Source of the DNA: an uncultured Oscillospiraceae bacterium
Lineage (GTDB): Bacteria; Bacillota; Clostridia; Oscillospirales; Acutalibacteraceae
Direction of reading: 5' to 3'
Length of the DNA stretch: 64,000 nucleotides
NCBI GenBank assembly: GCA_910587835.1
Contig: CAJUNQ010000010.1
Location: 1-64,000, forward strand
This document shows positions 26,163 to 33,882 of the stretch, piece after piece. The position numbers were made by a program, and so were the translations under genes. Below the pieces are notes generated by a model. It saw nothing but the letters and a program-made list of their open reading frames with translations, did no database searches and was not told the DNA's origin. Positions within the stretch are counted from its first letter, which is position 1, and every line of letters begins with the position of its first letter.

Positions 26163-26166
26163 GGAA

Positions 26167-26955
26167 ATGTCGGCTGGAGAGTTTGAGCGCACCTTTGACA
26201 ACGCGGCGGCGGAATATGACTCTGTCCGCCCGGAATACCCTCAGGCGCTGTACCGGGATATCCTTCGATATCAGCCGCTGGCAGGGGAGAGCCAGGCCCT
26301 GGAAATCGGCTTGGGCTCGGGCAAGGCCTCCGGGCCGGTTCTGGATACGGGCTGCCGCCTGACAGGCTTGGAGCCGGGAGGGAACCTGGCGGCTCTGGCC
26401 AGGAAGCGTTTGGGGCGATATCCCAATTTCACCCTGCTGGAACAGACCCTGCAGGACTATTCCTGCCCCGGCGGGGCCTTTAACCTGGTTTATGCCGCCA
26501 CGGCCTTCCACTGGATTCCCGAGGAGTACGGCTATCAAAGGGTGTATGAGCTGCTGAAGCCCGGCGGGGCCTTTGCCCGGTTTGCCTATCACGCCGGACC
26601 GGACCGGCAGCGCGTGGAGCTCACACAGGAGGTGCAGGAGCTCTACCGCCGGTATATGAACGGCGGCAAGGGGGAATATGTGCCGCTGCGCCCAGAGGAT
26701 GGGGAGAGGCTTTTAGCCATTCCGAAACAACATGGGTTTGTAGAGACAGAGTTTCATCTGTATGAGATGGAGCGGGATTTCACGGTACAGGAGTACCTGT
26801 CTCTGCTGACAACCTACCGGGACCATATGGCCCTGGACCCGGCCAACCGGGAGGGGCTGTTCCAGGGCATCTGCCGGGCCATTCAAAGGCACGGCGGGGT
26901 GATGACAGTGTATTACACGGTAGACCTGGAGCTGGCAAGGAAGCCGGCCGGCTGA
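26167..26955 (+). CDS. SAM-dependent class I methyltransferase
   Basis: The 262-aa protein begins FERTFDNAAAEYDSVRPEYP, typical of the methyltransferase-11/25 type. The SAM loop is ALEIGLGSGKASGPVL (about 45-60), the acidic end of the next strand is GLEPGGNLAALARKRL, and motif IV is NLVYAATAFHWI. The frame opens at 26077, but GGAGTAGGG places the start at ATG 26167, 4 bp after the preceding stop. It is therefore likely co-transcribed with the ComEC-like gene. The substrate is unknown. Confidence 0.88.
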   Translation: MSAGEFERTFDNAAAEYDSVRPEYPQALYRDILRYQPLAGESQALEIGLGSGKASGPVLDTGCRLTGLEPGGNLAALARKRLGRYPNFTLLEQTLQDYSCPGGAFNLVYAATAFHWIPEEYGYQRVYELLKPGGAFARFAYHAGPDRQRVELTQEVQELYRRYMNGGKGEYVPLRPEDGERLLAIPKQHGFVETEFHLYEMERDFTVQEYLSLLTTYRDHMALDPANREGLFQGICRAIQRHGGVMTVYYTVDLELARKPAG

Positions 26956-27031
26956 CCGCATGGGCCGGCATGGACAGCAATAAAGGCCCCATGCAGCGGA
27001 CGCCCCGGGAGATTGCTGTCTGTTGCGGGCT

Positions 27032-27196
27032 TAGGGCTTGTTTGAAAAATCGAAAACGCCGTCTTTTTACCCAGAAGCAGCCATCTTCTGCGTCGAAAAT
27101 CCTCGTAATACGCAAGTATTCCTTGCGGTTTTCTTCTTGAAGCTGACCGCTTCTGGTCAAAATTCCGTCATTTCCTCTATTTTCAAACAAGCCCTA
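27032..27196. repeat. Dispersed repeat, family B, copy 2 (complete)
   Basis: This 165-bp element begins TAGGGCTTGTTTGAAAA (27032-27048) and ends with the near-exact reverse complement TTTTCAAACAAGCCCTA (27180-27196). The interior is homologous to 1-140. It ends 37 bp before pyrE. Both copies sit immediately upstream of a gene and in the same orientation. The rest of the 26956-27233 gap contains nothing recognisable. Confidence 0.88.
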
Positions 27197-27233
27197 AAGC
27201 TTTCACACATAAAAACGTAAAGGAGTCGATGGT

Positions 27234-27893
27234 ATGCTGACCGAGAAGAAAAAGGAGTTCATTGAGTTCATGCTTTCCGCCGATGTGCTACGGTTTGGGG
27301 AGTTCGTCACCAAGTCGGGGCGCAACACCCAGTATTTTGTCAACACCGGCCTCTACCGCACCGGGGCCCAGCTCTCCCGGCTGGGGAGCTACTACGCCGC
27401 TTTGGTAAAGGATGCGGTAGGTGACGGCTTTGACGCCATGTTCGGCCCGGCCTATAAGGGCATCCCCCTGGTGTCCGCCTGTGCGCCGGCCCTGTGGCAG
27501 GACCACCGGATTGACAAGCCCTACTTTTTCAACCGCAAAGAGGCCAAGGACCACGGCGAGGGGGGCGTCACTGTGGGCTACCAGCCCAAGGACGGGGACC
27601 GGATCATTATTATTGAGGACGTGATCACCGCCGGCACTGCTGTGCGGGAATCCATGTCTATTCTTAAGGGCTGCGGCGATGTGAAGGTGACTGACGTGTT
27701 CATCAGCGTCAACCGCTGCGAGGTAGGCCAGACCCCCGGCAAGACTGCCATCATGGAGGTAGAGGAGGAGTTCGGCCTTAAGGTGCACCCCATTGTGACA
27801 GTGGCGGACATTCACGACTACCTGAAGGAGCAGGGAGACCCGGCTTTGGTCGCGGCCATGGAGGGCTACATGGACCGCTACTGCATTCTGTAG
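27234..27893 (+). CDS. pyrE: Orotate phosphoribosyltransferase
   Basis: The 219-aa enzyme converts orotate and PRPP to orotidine-5'-phosphate in pyrimidine synthesis. Conserved segments are the N-terminal TKSGRNTQYFVNTGLY, the catalytic loop region YFFNRKEAKDHGEGG (conserved Lys/Asp/His), and the PRPP-binding motif RIIIIEDVITAGTAVRES. The start has AAAGGAG. The other pyr genes are not in the window, and no PyrR-type leader is seen. It is followed 3 bp later by rsmE. Confidence 0.96.
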   Translation: MLTEKKKEFIEFMLSADVLRFGEFVTKSGRNTQYFVNTGLYRTGAQLSRLGSYYAALVKDAVGDGFDAMFGPAYKGIPLVSACAPALWQDHRIDKPYFFNRKEAKDHGEGGVTVGYQPKDGDRIIIIEDVITAGTAVRESMSILKGCGDVKVTDVFISVNRCEVGQTPGKTAIMEVEEEFGLKVHPIVTVADIHDYLKEQGDPALVAAMEGYMDRYCIL

Positions 27894-27896
27894 CCT

Positions 27897-28628
27897 ATGC
27901 CCCGGTTTTTTGTTGACAGCCTGCCTGAGGGCGGGCTGTACCATTTGGAGGGGGAGGCCGGGCGGCACGGGGCCAAGGTACTGCGCCTGCGGTCCGGAGA
28001 GTCTGTCACCCTGTGCGATGGCACGGGGACGGACTGCCTCTGCACTGTGGCGGAGAACGCCGGGGACTCCCTGTGGCTGACAGCAGGGGATTCTGTCCCC
28101 AGCCGGGGAGAGGCCCGGACCCGGGTCACTGTGTGCCAGTGCCTGCCTAAGGGCGGCAAGCTGGAAACTGTGGTGCAGAAAGCCGTGGAGCTGGGGGCAC
28201 ACAGCGTCTGGCCGGTAGAGAGCCAGTTCTGCGTGGCAAAATGGGACCAGAAGGCGCAGCCCAAAAAGCTGGCCCGGCTGCAGAAAATCGCTCTGGAGGC
28301 CGCTATGCAGAGCGGCCGGGGCATGGTTCCCCAGGTGCTTGCGCCCGCGCCCCTTGCCGCCGCCTTGCAGATTGCCGCCGGTGAGGGCCATGTGCTGTTC
28401 CTTTACGAGCGGGCTGTCCTCAGTCTGAAGGAGGGCTTGAGGGACACAGGGGGCCGGTTGTTTGTGTTTATCGGGCCCGAGGGCGGGTTCGCAGAGGAGG
28501 AGGCGAAGCTGGCCCGGTCCCTGGGGGCGAAAATTTGCAGCCTGGGGCCCCGCATCCTCCGCACAGAGACCGCGCCCATTGCGGCCCTGTCGGCCGTGAT
28601 GTATGAGAAGGGAGAGATGGAGCTGTGA
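27897..28628 (+). CDS. rsmE: 16S rRNA (uracil(1498)-N3)-methyltransferase
   Basis: The 243-aa protein has an N-terminal PUA-like part (PRFFVDSLPEGGLYHLEGEA). The C-terminal SPOUT fold carries KGGKLETVVQKAVELGAHSVWPV, the SAM-knot motif FVFIGPEGGFAEEEA and LGPRILRTETAPIAAL. These define RsmE, which methylates U1498 of 16S rRNA. It begins 3 bp after pyrE, and its stop overlaps the next gene start (GTGA), so it is the middle gene of a three-gene run. Confidence 0.95.
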   Translation: MPRFFVDSLPEGGLYHLEGEAGRHGAKVLRLRSGESVTLCDGTGTDCLCTVAENAGDSLWLTAGDSVPSRGEARTRVTVCQCLPKGGKLETVVQKAVELGAHSVWPVESQFCVAKWDQKAQPKKLARLQKIALEAAMQSGRGMVPQVLAPAPLAAALQIAAGEGHVLFLYERAVLSLKEGLRDTGGRLFVFIGPEGGFAEEEAKLARSLGAKICSLGPRILRTETAPIAALSAVMYEKGEMEL

Positions 28629-29362
28629 AGCTTTCAGGGGCAAATGTGCTGGTTACCGGGGCCTCGGGGGGCATTGGCCGGGCCATTGCCCTGGCCTTTG
28701 GAGAGCGGGGCTGCGCAGTGGCGGTCCACTACAACACCCGGCAGCAGGAGGCGGAGTTCATCGCCCAGGCCATTCGGGAGAAGGGCGGTCAGGCCCTGGC
28801 CCTACAGGGGGACCTGACCCGGGAGGCGGACGTGGAGGAGCTGTTTGCCCGGATGGAGGCAGAGCTGGGTTCGGCGGACGTGTTGGTGAACAATGCGGGA
28901 ACAGCCTGGCAGGGCCTGCTGACAGACATGAGCCTTGCCCAGTGGCGGCAGGTGCTGGACGCGGACCTGACCAGCGTGTTCCTCTGCTGCCGCCGGGCTC
29001 TGCCCCATATGATCCGGCAAAAGGGCGGGTGCGTCATCAATATCAGCTCCATGTGGGGGCAGCAGGGAGCCTCCTGCGAGGCGGCGTACTCGGCGGCAAA
29101 GGCAGGGGTCATTGGCCTGACCAAGGCGCTGGCCCAGGAGGAGGGCCCCTCGGGGGTGCGGGTGAACTGCATTGCCCCGGGGGTCATCGACACGCCTATG
29201 AACCGCCGCCTCACCCCCCAGGACATGGCCGCGCTGCGGGAGGAGACCCCGCTGATGCGCATTGGCGCGCCCGAGGATGTGGCTAGGGCAGCGGTGTTTC
29301 TGGCGGAGAACGAGTTCATCACCGGGCAGACATTGGGTGTAAACGGCGGGTTTGTGCTGTAG
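28625..29362 (+). CDS. Short-chain dehydrogenase/reductase, FabG-like
   Basis: The 245-aa SDR protein has cofactor loop TGASGGIGRAIALAF (TGxxxGIG), NNAG at about residue 88, and catalytic Ser in NISSMWG. The YxxxK motif is in EAAYSAAKAGVIGLTKAL. The C-terminal EDVARAAVFLAENEFITGQTLGVNGG is typical of 3-oxoacyl-ACP reductases. GTG start at 28625 overlaps the rsmE stop. A role in fatty-acid synthesis is possible, but with no fab genes around, the substrate is open. Confidence 0.9.
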   Translation: MKLSGANVLVTGASGGIGRAIALAFGERGCAVAVHYNTRQQEAEFIAQAIREKGGQALALQGDLTREADVEELFARMEAELGSADVLVNNAGTAWQGLLTDMSLAQWRQVLDADLTSVFLCCRRALPHMIRQKGGCVINISSMWGQQGASCEAAYSAAKAGVIGLTKALAQEEGPSGVRVNCIAPGVIDTPMNRRLTPQDMAALREETPLMRIGAPEDVARAAVFLAENEFITGQTLGVNGGFVL

Positions 29363-29373
29363 CTGGCAAAGGA

Positions 29374-29466
29374 GCCAGCGAGCGCAGACGCGCTGGTCTT
29401 GCGCGGCTGCGGAAGGTTTGCGAAGCAAAGCTTCTTCCCCTTGCGGAGCAAGGGGGCGAGCGTCCC
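29374..29466 (+). repeat. Dispersed hairpin element, family A, module 3 only
   Basis: It begins GCCAGCGAGCGCAGACGCGC and continues CTTGCGCGGCTGCGGAAG, the hairpin TTTGCGAAGCAAA and CCTTGCGGAGCAAGG, ending GGCGAGCGTCCC. GACGC (29387-29391) can pair with GCGTC (29460-29464) to close the module. It matches 1659-1752 and the inverse of 42932-43000. It starts 12 bp after the SDR stop codon. Confidence 0.75.
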
Positions 29467-29570
29467 TTCTGCTGCCGGTAAAGTCAGCTGGAAGAGCTTG
29501 CAGCTCTTCGGACATTGCACCCCAGGCGCGAGGTTGCGCGCGGCCTGCTTCAAAGCAGCGGACAGAGAGG

Positions 29571-29630
29571 AAAAAGCCTCCCCTTTTCAAACCGCCAGGC
29601 TTGCCTGGGGCAGAAAGGGGAGGCTTTTTC
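29571..29630. terminator. Bidirectional intrinsic terminator
   Basis: AAAAAGCCTCCCCTTTTC pairs with GAAAGGGGAGGCTTTTT through an inner loop. A-rich and T-rich flanks allow termination from both the SDR operon (+) and thiT (-). Confidence 0.85.
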
Positions 29631-29724
29631 TGGGTGCAGCTCGAGATAGCAGGTCATTCGCTGTCTTTAGGGGTAGAGAACACGCCCTAGGCAAAGTCCT
29701 GCGTTCTTCGCCGGGGAGGCTGGC

Positions 29725-30345
29725 TTAGCCCTCTGGTTTCAGAATGTATTTCCCGGTAAACTGCATTACCAGGAAGCCCACCACGCAGGTCAGGATGATT
29801 TCAGGAATCATGTAGCTTCCATTATATAGCAGCGAGTAGAAGAATGCCAGGGTCTGGCCGTCCATACCTGCCAGCATGGGGGAGAAATTCACGTCCGCAA
29901 ACTCGCTCCACAAAATCCACCCGGACAGGAAGGAGCAAAGATACCGCAGCAGGCCGCTGATAAGACACCCCAGGGTAAACGCCGCCGGGTCGCTTTTCAG
30001 CCTGCCCCGCAGCGCGCCGGCCAGCCCCAGCACAGTAAAGGCCAGCAGATAGTCCAGCAAAACAGACCCCACAATAGTGGCTCCGCTGATTCCCTTCAGG
30101 GCGTCCAGGCCGAACAGCAGCTGCAGCACGCTGTAGGCAAACCCAGCCCCCAGCCCCCATCGGGGCCCGCAGCGGTAGGCAAACACCATCACCGGCAGCA
30201 TGGAGCACAGAGTGATGGACCCGCCATAGGGCAGGTTGAACACCTTGATGAAGGAGAGCACAGTCCCCAAGGCAATGAGGACCCCTGCCAGCACCAGGTT
30301 GGCCACCCGCGAGCTGTTTCTGTTCTGACTGTTGTTTTGACTCAT
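29725..30345 (-). CDS. thiT: Thiamine transporter ThiT (ECF-type S component)
   Basis: A membrane protein of about 206 aa with six hydrophobic segments. After a Gln/Asn-rich N-terminus comes VANLVLAGVLIALGTVLSFI, then NLPYGGSITLCSMLPVMVFAYRCGPRWGLGAGF and a helix containing FLSGWILWSEF. These match ThiT/YuaJ, which binds thiamine and works with a shared ECF energising module (not in the window). The frame is open to 30627, but that region is the riboswitch, so the start is ATG 30345. The upstream TPP riboswitch supports the assignment strongly. Confidence 0.95.
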   Translation of the reverse strand: MSQNNSQNRNSSRVANLVLAGVLIALGTVLSFIKVFNLPYGGSITLCSMLPVMVFAYRCGPRWGLGAGFAYSVLQLLFGLDALKGISGATIVGSVLLDYLLAFTVLGLAGALRGRLKSDPAAFTLGCLISGLLRYLCSFLSGWILWSEFADVNFSPMLAGMDGQTLAFFYSLLYNGSYMIPEIILTCVVGFLVMQFTGKYILKPEG

Positions 30346-30391
30346 GACACGATCTTCCCTTTCTGTTATGTATTTTGACTGGGCACAAAGG

Positions 30392-30433
30392 GAAAAATGA
30401 AAAGCGCCGCCTGGATATCCTCCAGACGGCGCG
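30392..30433 (-). terminator. Riboswitch-controlled intrinsic terminator
   Basis: On the minus strand, GCGCCGTCTGGAGG pairs with CCAGGCGGCGC, followed by TTTTCATTTTT. It lies between the TPP aptamer and the thiT start, so it is the expression platform for the off state. Confidence 0.9.
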
Positions 30434-30483
30434 GAAGCTTCCTTCGACAAAGCCAGAGCCCCCACTGCCCGGGCCCTGCGCTG

Positions 30484-30597
30484 GCCGAAAAAATGAAACG
30501 CTTCCTCCGCCGGCATTACCCGGATCAGGTTCAAGGGTCTAAGCTCAAGGCTCCTCTCAGCCGGTTTCCCAGCTCCCCTTCTTTCATTTTTCAAATC
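30484..30597 (-). ncRNA. TPP riboswitch (THI element)
   Basis: Read on the minus strand, the aptamer has GGGGAGCTGGGAAACCGGCT, the hallmark CTGAGAGG, then GACCCTTGAACCTGATCCGG and GTAATGCCGGCGGAGGAAG. These are the conserved parts of the thiamine pyrophosphate aptamer. The flanks GAAAAATGAAA and TTTCATTTTTTC form an extended P1 stem. With the terminator downstream it should switch thiT off when TPP is abundant. Confidence 0.95.
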
Positions 30598-30634
30598 TAT
30601 TTTAACTTTTTCCAGGCAGATTGTCAATAGGGTC

Positions 30635-30663
30635 TTGCAATTTGGGAGGAAATCGTTTATAAT
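30635..30663 (+). promoter_or_regulatory. Promoter of the LacI-family gene
   Basis: -35 TTGCAA (30635-30640), 17-bp spacer, -10 TATAAT (30658-30663). GTTTATAA and TTTATAAAC repeats immediately downstream (30656-30686) form an AT-rich symmetric stretch that could be an autoregulatory operator. Confidence 0.75.
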
Positions 30664-30704
30664 GTTTTTATAAAGAGTTTATAAACCTCTGGGGGCGGTT
30701 TCAT

Positions 30705-31829
30705 ATGAAAGCAAAAGATTTGGCAAAGAAGCTGGGCGTTTCTCCCGCCACAATCTCTCTGGTGCTGAACAACAAACCCGGCATCAGCGACTCTCTGCGC
30801 AAATCCCTTCTGGAAAAGATTCAGGAGCTGGGCCATGAGGAGATGCTGTGCGACTCTTGCCGCTCCGGCGAGGCCCCGGGCGCCCAGCCCGCCAAAGAGG
30901 CGGCGCAGGTCCAGGAGGGGGGCTGCGCCTGCAAGGTGATCGCCTATATCATCTCCGATGATTTTTACGCTGACCGGAACGACCCATACAATTTCTTCTC
31001 TGGTGTTTTAGAGGGCGTGGAGGCCGAGGCCTGGGAAAACGACTGCTGTCTGGTGATGGTCCACACGAACCGCCTGAAAAACGTCACCCTGGCCGAGCAG
31101 CTGCGCCGCACCGGCAATGTGGTGGGGGCCATTGTCCACCCCTGCCGCCTTACCAAGCAGCTTGAGCGCGACATCAAGGCTGCGGACATCCCCTTTGTTT
31201 TTATGGACGGGGGGGGCTTTTTGGACAGCTCTGGCAGCTGGGAGCCCAGCAGCGTGTGCATCAGCAACCGGCAAGGGATGTATCAAGTCATCCGCTATTT
31301 AAAGGCCAAGGGCCATACGGAAATCGGCTTTGTTAACAGCGGCTGGCAGGGCGAGGTGCAGCTGGACCGCTTTCGGTGGTATCAGGCCGCTCTGCGGGCC
31401 TTTGGGATTACAGAGCGCCCAGAATACAATTATTGTGCGGGAAAAGAGAAGGACCTGCTTGAATATCAGGAGCTGGCCAGGCTTTTTGCCGCCGCCCCCC
31501 AGCTGCCTACCGCTTTGGTGTGCGAAGGCGACCGCCAGGCCTGGCAGGCCATTAAGGCGCTGGAGCAGATCGGCCTGCAGGTGCCGAAGGACATATCTGT
31601 CACCGGGTTCGACGACCAGCCCCTGTGCACCATGATTGAGCCCCGCATCACCACCATCCGCAACTCCCCCCAGCTGATGGGGCGGGAATGTGTGCTGATG
31701 ATCAAAAACCTGCGCAGGCTCAAGGCATTGGGCGAGGAGGAGCCCTGGCTGCGCATTGAGCTGCCCGCCCGGCTGATTGAGCGGGACAGTGTGCAAGACC
31801 TGCGGGAAAAGCAGGAGGGAAGCCGCTGA
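30705..31829 (+). CDS. LacI/GalR-family transcriptional regulator with Cys-rich linker
   Basis: The 374-aa protein has a LacI-type helix-turn-helix (KAKDLAKKLGVSPATISLVLNNKPGISDS). The periplasmic-binding-protein-like effector domain spans about 77-360, with SNRQGMYQVIRYLKAKGHTEIGFVN and PKDISVTGFDDQPLCTMIEPRITTI. Between the domains is a 30-residue linker not usual for the family, carrying C49-x2-C52 and C74-x-C76. This could bind metal or respond to redox. The effector is probably a sugar by family knowledge. No sugar operon lies adjacent, so targets are unknown. Confidence 0.9.
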   Translation: MKAKDLAKKLGVSPATISLVLNNKPGISDSLRKSLLEKIQELGHEEMLCDSCRSGEAPGAQPAKEAAQVQEGGCACKVIAYIISDDFYADRNDPYNFFSGVLEGVEAEAWENDCCLVMVHTNRLKNVTLAEQLRRTGNVVGAIVHPCRLTKQLERDIKAADIPFVFMDGGGFLDSSGSWEPSSVCISNRQGMYQVIRYLKAKGHTEIGFVNSGWQGEVQLDRFRWYQAALRAFGITERPEYNYCAGKEKDLLEYQELARLFAAAPQLPTALVCEGDRQAWQAIKALEQIGLQVPKDISVTGFDDQPLCTMIEPRITTIRNSPQLMGRECVLMIKNLRRLKALGEEEPWLRIELPARLIERDSVQDLREKQEGSR

Positions 31830-31921
31830 ATATTTCGGCTAATTTTGCCAGATTAAATCTGCTCCCGTGCAAAAATGTTGTCCTGAGAGAAAATATTAAC
31901 TATTTTGTAATCAATGAACGC

Positions 31922-31950
31922 TTGACATCGTCCCAGAATGGGAGTATAAT
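31922..31950 (+). promoter_or_regulatory. Strong promoter of the Ser-rich lipoprotein gene
   Basis: Consensus -35 TTGACA (31922-31927), 17-bp spacer and consensus -10 TATAAT (31945-31950). Transcription would start near 31957, leaving a leader of about 140 nt. Confidence 0.92.
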
Positions 31951-31993
31951 TCTCCATGGCTTCAGGCCTTGTGAGGCCAAAAGCCCTTGCAAG

Positions 31994-32055
31994 GCCCGTT
32001 TGAAAGGCCGGAGCCTGATCTCTTTTCTGTAACGCTCCCCGCTTTCAAACGGGCC
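31994..32055 (+). promoter_or_regulatory. Inverted repeat in the lipoprotein leader
   Basis: GGCCCGTTTGAAAG (31994-32007) and CTTTCAAACGGGCC (32042-32055) are perfect 14-bp inverted arms around a 34-nt loop. The arms resemble the ends of the family B repeat (AGGGCTTGTTTGAAAA). There is no U-tract, so it is not an intrinsic terminator. It may be a stabilising leader stem or a minimal relic of the repeat. Confidence 0.7.
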
Positions 32056-32097
32056 CTGAAAAATACATTATACTACATTCAAGAAAGGTGATTTGTC

Positions 32098-32670
32098 ATG
32101 AAAAAGAATCTCCTCCGGCTTCTGGCCGGCACAATGGCCGTTTCTATGGTCCTGTCCTTGACCGCCTGCGGCGGCGACGACAAGAGCAGCTCCAGCAGCG
32201 AGCCCAGCAGCTCTGTTAGCACTGCCAGCAGTGAGAACAGCAGCTCTCAGGTGGAGAGCGCCCCTGAGGAAAGCAGCTCTGAAGCGAGCAGCTCTGAGGC
32301 CAGCAGCGCGGCTGCCAATGGCAAGTATGCCTCCATCCAGGATTTCCTGGACGATCCCAGTGTGAAGAGCCAGCTGGACAGCATGATTGAGAGCCTGACC
32401 GCCGGCGACGACAGCATGGCTGTTAAGGTAGAGGGCCAGGACAACAAGCTGGTTTACACCTTCACCTTCGTGGGCGAGGAGTTCAGCGAGGAAGAGATCA
32501 CCACCATGCACGACGCCTTGGAAGCCGGTATGGCCAGCCAGGCCGCTACCTTTGAGGGCATTGCCTCCTCCCTGTCCAGCGCCATTGAGGTTTCTGACCC
32601 CAAGGTTGTGGTGGTTTACGCTGCCGAGGATGGCACCGAGATCTACAGCCAGGAGTTTGACGCGAAGTAA
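32098..32670 (+). CDS. Ser-rich lipoprotein (DUF4854-like)
   Basis: The 190-aa protein has a lipoprotein signal peptide (MKKNLLRLLAGTMAVSMVLS, lipobox LTAC, Cys24). A low-complexity Ser/Glu linker (about 30-75) follows, then a compact domain of about 115 residues (YASIQDFLDDPSVKSQLDSM, LVYTFTFVGEEFSEEEI, VVVVYAAEDGTEIYSQEF). This domain type occurs in many small Firmicutes lipoproteins, and its function is unknown. The consensus promoter and AAGAAAGG ribosome site suggest good expression. A terminator follows directly. Confidence 0.85.
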   Translation: MKKNLLRLLAGTMAVSMVLSLTACGGDDKSSSSSEPSSSVSTASSENSSSQVESAPEESSSEASSSEASSAAANGKYASIQDFLDDPSVKSQLDSMIESLTAGDDSMAVKVEGQDNKLVYTFTFVGEEFSEEEITTMHDALEAGMASQAATFEGIASSLSSAIEVSDPKVVVVYAAEDGTEIYSQEFDAK

Positions 32671-32685
32671 ACCCTCGCGTATCAT

Positions 32686-32726
32686 AAAAAAGAGGCCCGG
32701 CCTTTTCAGGCGGGGCTTCTTTTTTA
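32686..32726 (+). terminator. Intrinsic terminator after the lipoprotein gene
   Basis: AAAAAAGAGGCCCGGCC pairs imperfectly with GGCGGGGCTTCTTTTTT around a TTTTCA loop. It ends in a T-tract. Confidence 0.88.
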
Positions 32727-32967
32727 TTGCAGAGTTCAGGTTTTGTTTGAAAAACAGGAAGAGGACAAGATCAGGGGCCTCTGTGGGTGTGTGTAGTCTG
32801 TATACAGGGGTCTATTGCTCGATACCTGGGTATTGCAAAGCGCTGGCGCCGGTCTTGCCTACAACACCCCACGGGGGTTCTGTGTACCTCCTTGCCCCTG
32901 GCCGGACTGCTCTGTCATGGGCAAAAACCACTGCGCCCAAAGGATAAGTTCTTTCTCAAATAGTCAA

Positions 32968-33005
32968 GGGACAGGCAAGCCATTGCGGCCCGCCTGTCCC
33001 TTTCT
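32968..33005 (-). terminator. Terminator-like hairpin downstream of the YjdF-family gene
   Basis: GGGACAGGC and GCCTGTCCC pair around an 18-nt loop. On the minus strand a weak T-rich run (TTGACTATTTG) follows. The rest of 32727-33047 shows nothing gene-like. Confidence 0.55.
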
Positions 33006-33047
33006 ATACTGTGTACCCCGCGAACGGGAAGTAAAAGGCCGCCGCAA

Positions 33048-33464
33048 TCAATGGCCTCTGTGCTTTGCCCTTCGCTTTTGCTGCTTCAGGTCAAACCGAC
33101 GCTGCCTCTCGGCCTTGTGCTGCTCTTTGCTGGCTTGCTTTTTCTGGGCTTTCATCTCCTCACGCCGCATCTGCAACGCCTGCTGTGACCTGGTTCCCAC
33201 ACCAGAGGCCTGTAATTGCCTTTTGACGTTGCGCTGTCTCCGCTTGGGATGATCGGCCTTTTTCTTCCCCTCAGCCTCTATCGCCGGGCCGAACTTCAAC
33301 CCATCGTAGTGTCTGAGGATAAAGTCCCAAACCTCCTGGTCCCTCGGCTCTGCCCCAAATGTAACCTTGCACACCGACAGCTTGCCCGCTGATACCCGTT
33401 CAAAAACACCAACCCAGAACGGCCCCTCAAAAAACACGGTGAGCTTTCCACCTTCTGTGACCAT
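33048..33464 (-). CDS. YjdF-family protein (DUF2992)
   Basis: The 138-aa protein has a folded N-terminal half: KLTVFFEGPFWVGVFER, KLSVCKVTFGAEPRDQEVWDFILRHYDGLKF. The C-terminal tail is very basic and helical (KRRQRNVKRQLQA... RREEMKAQKKQASKEQHKAERQRRFDLKQQKRR). This two-part layout is that of YjdF proteins, whose genes are known to be preceded by the yjdF riboswitch that responds to azaaromatic compounds. The molecular function is not established. A structured leader is present here too. Confidence 0.88.
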   Translation of the reverse strand: MVTEGGKLTVFFEGPFWVGVFERVSAGKLSVCKVTFGAEPRDQEVWDFILRHYDGLKFGPAIEAEGKKKADHPKRRQRNVKRQLQASGVGTRSQQALQMRREEMKAQKKQASKEQHKAERQRRFDLKQQKRRAKHRGH

Positions 33465-33590
33465 AACATTCCCTCCTGCAATGTGTTATGGGCAAAGAAT
33501 GGACAACCCGGAGGGGCAGGTTACTTACCTCATCCATAGGATGAGACGGCCGGGCTACCTACCGGCTCTGGCATACCTTTTTAGATATAC
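33461..33590 (-). ncRNA. Structured leader, candidate yjdF riboswitch
   Basis: On the minus strand the leader has GAGCCGG...CCCGGC, the perfect hairpin CTCATCC-TAT-GGATGAG, then GTAAGTAACCTGCCCCTCCG. Finally CCATAACA (33491-33484) pairs with TGTTATGG (33468-33461). This last stem encloses the ribosome site GGAGGG and includes the start codon ATG, so it would block translation. Location upstream of a YjdF gene is established for yjdF riboswitches. The match to the Rfam model was not tested. Confidence 0.72.
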
Positions 33591-33783
33591 GTTGCGTTTT
33601 TATCTTTGTCATTTTATATCAAGCCTCTCGGCAAGATACTCTGCTTAATATTCCTCTGATTTGTTATTATCGTAAACGCGCTTAAAATTGTGCATGTCGA
33701 TGTTAAACCGGGCAGTAAAGCCGTCTGGCTCAAAGGAGGGAAGCCCCTCTTTTGAACTGCGTAACGATACTTTCATTATAAAG

Positions 33784-33822
33784 CAACCCCCGCCGAAAAG
33801 CAAGCACTTTCCGGCGGGGGTT
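33784..33822 (-). terminator. Terminator of the surface-protein operon
   Basis: AACCCCCGCCG and CGGCGGGGGTT form a strong stem. On the minus strand GCTTTAT follows. It lies about 60 bp beyond the adhesin stop codon. Confidence 0.7.
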
Positions 33823-33882
33823 CGCCTTTTTATGGCAGACTGCCCAAAGCACGCGGCAGTTGTTGGATTCAGCACTCAGAGC

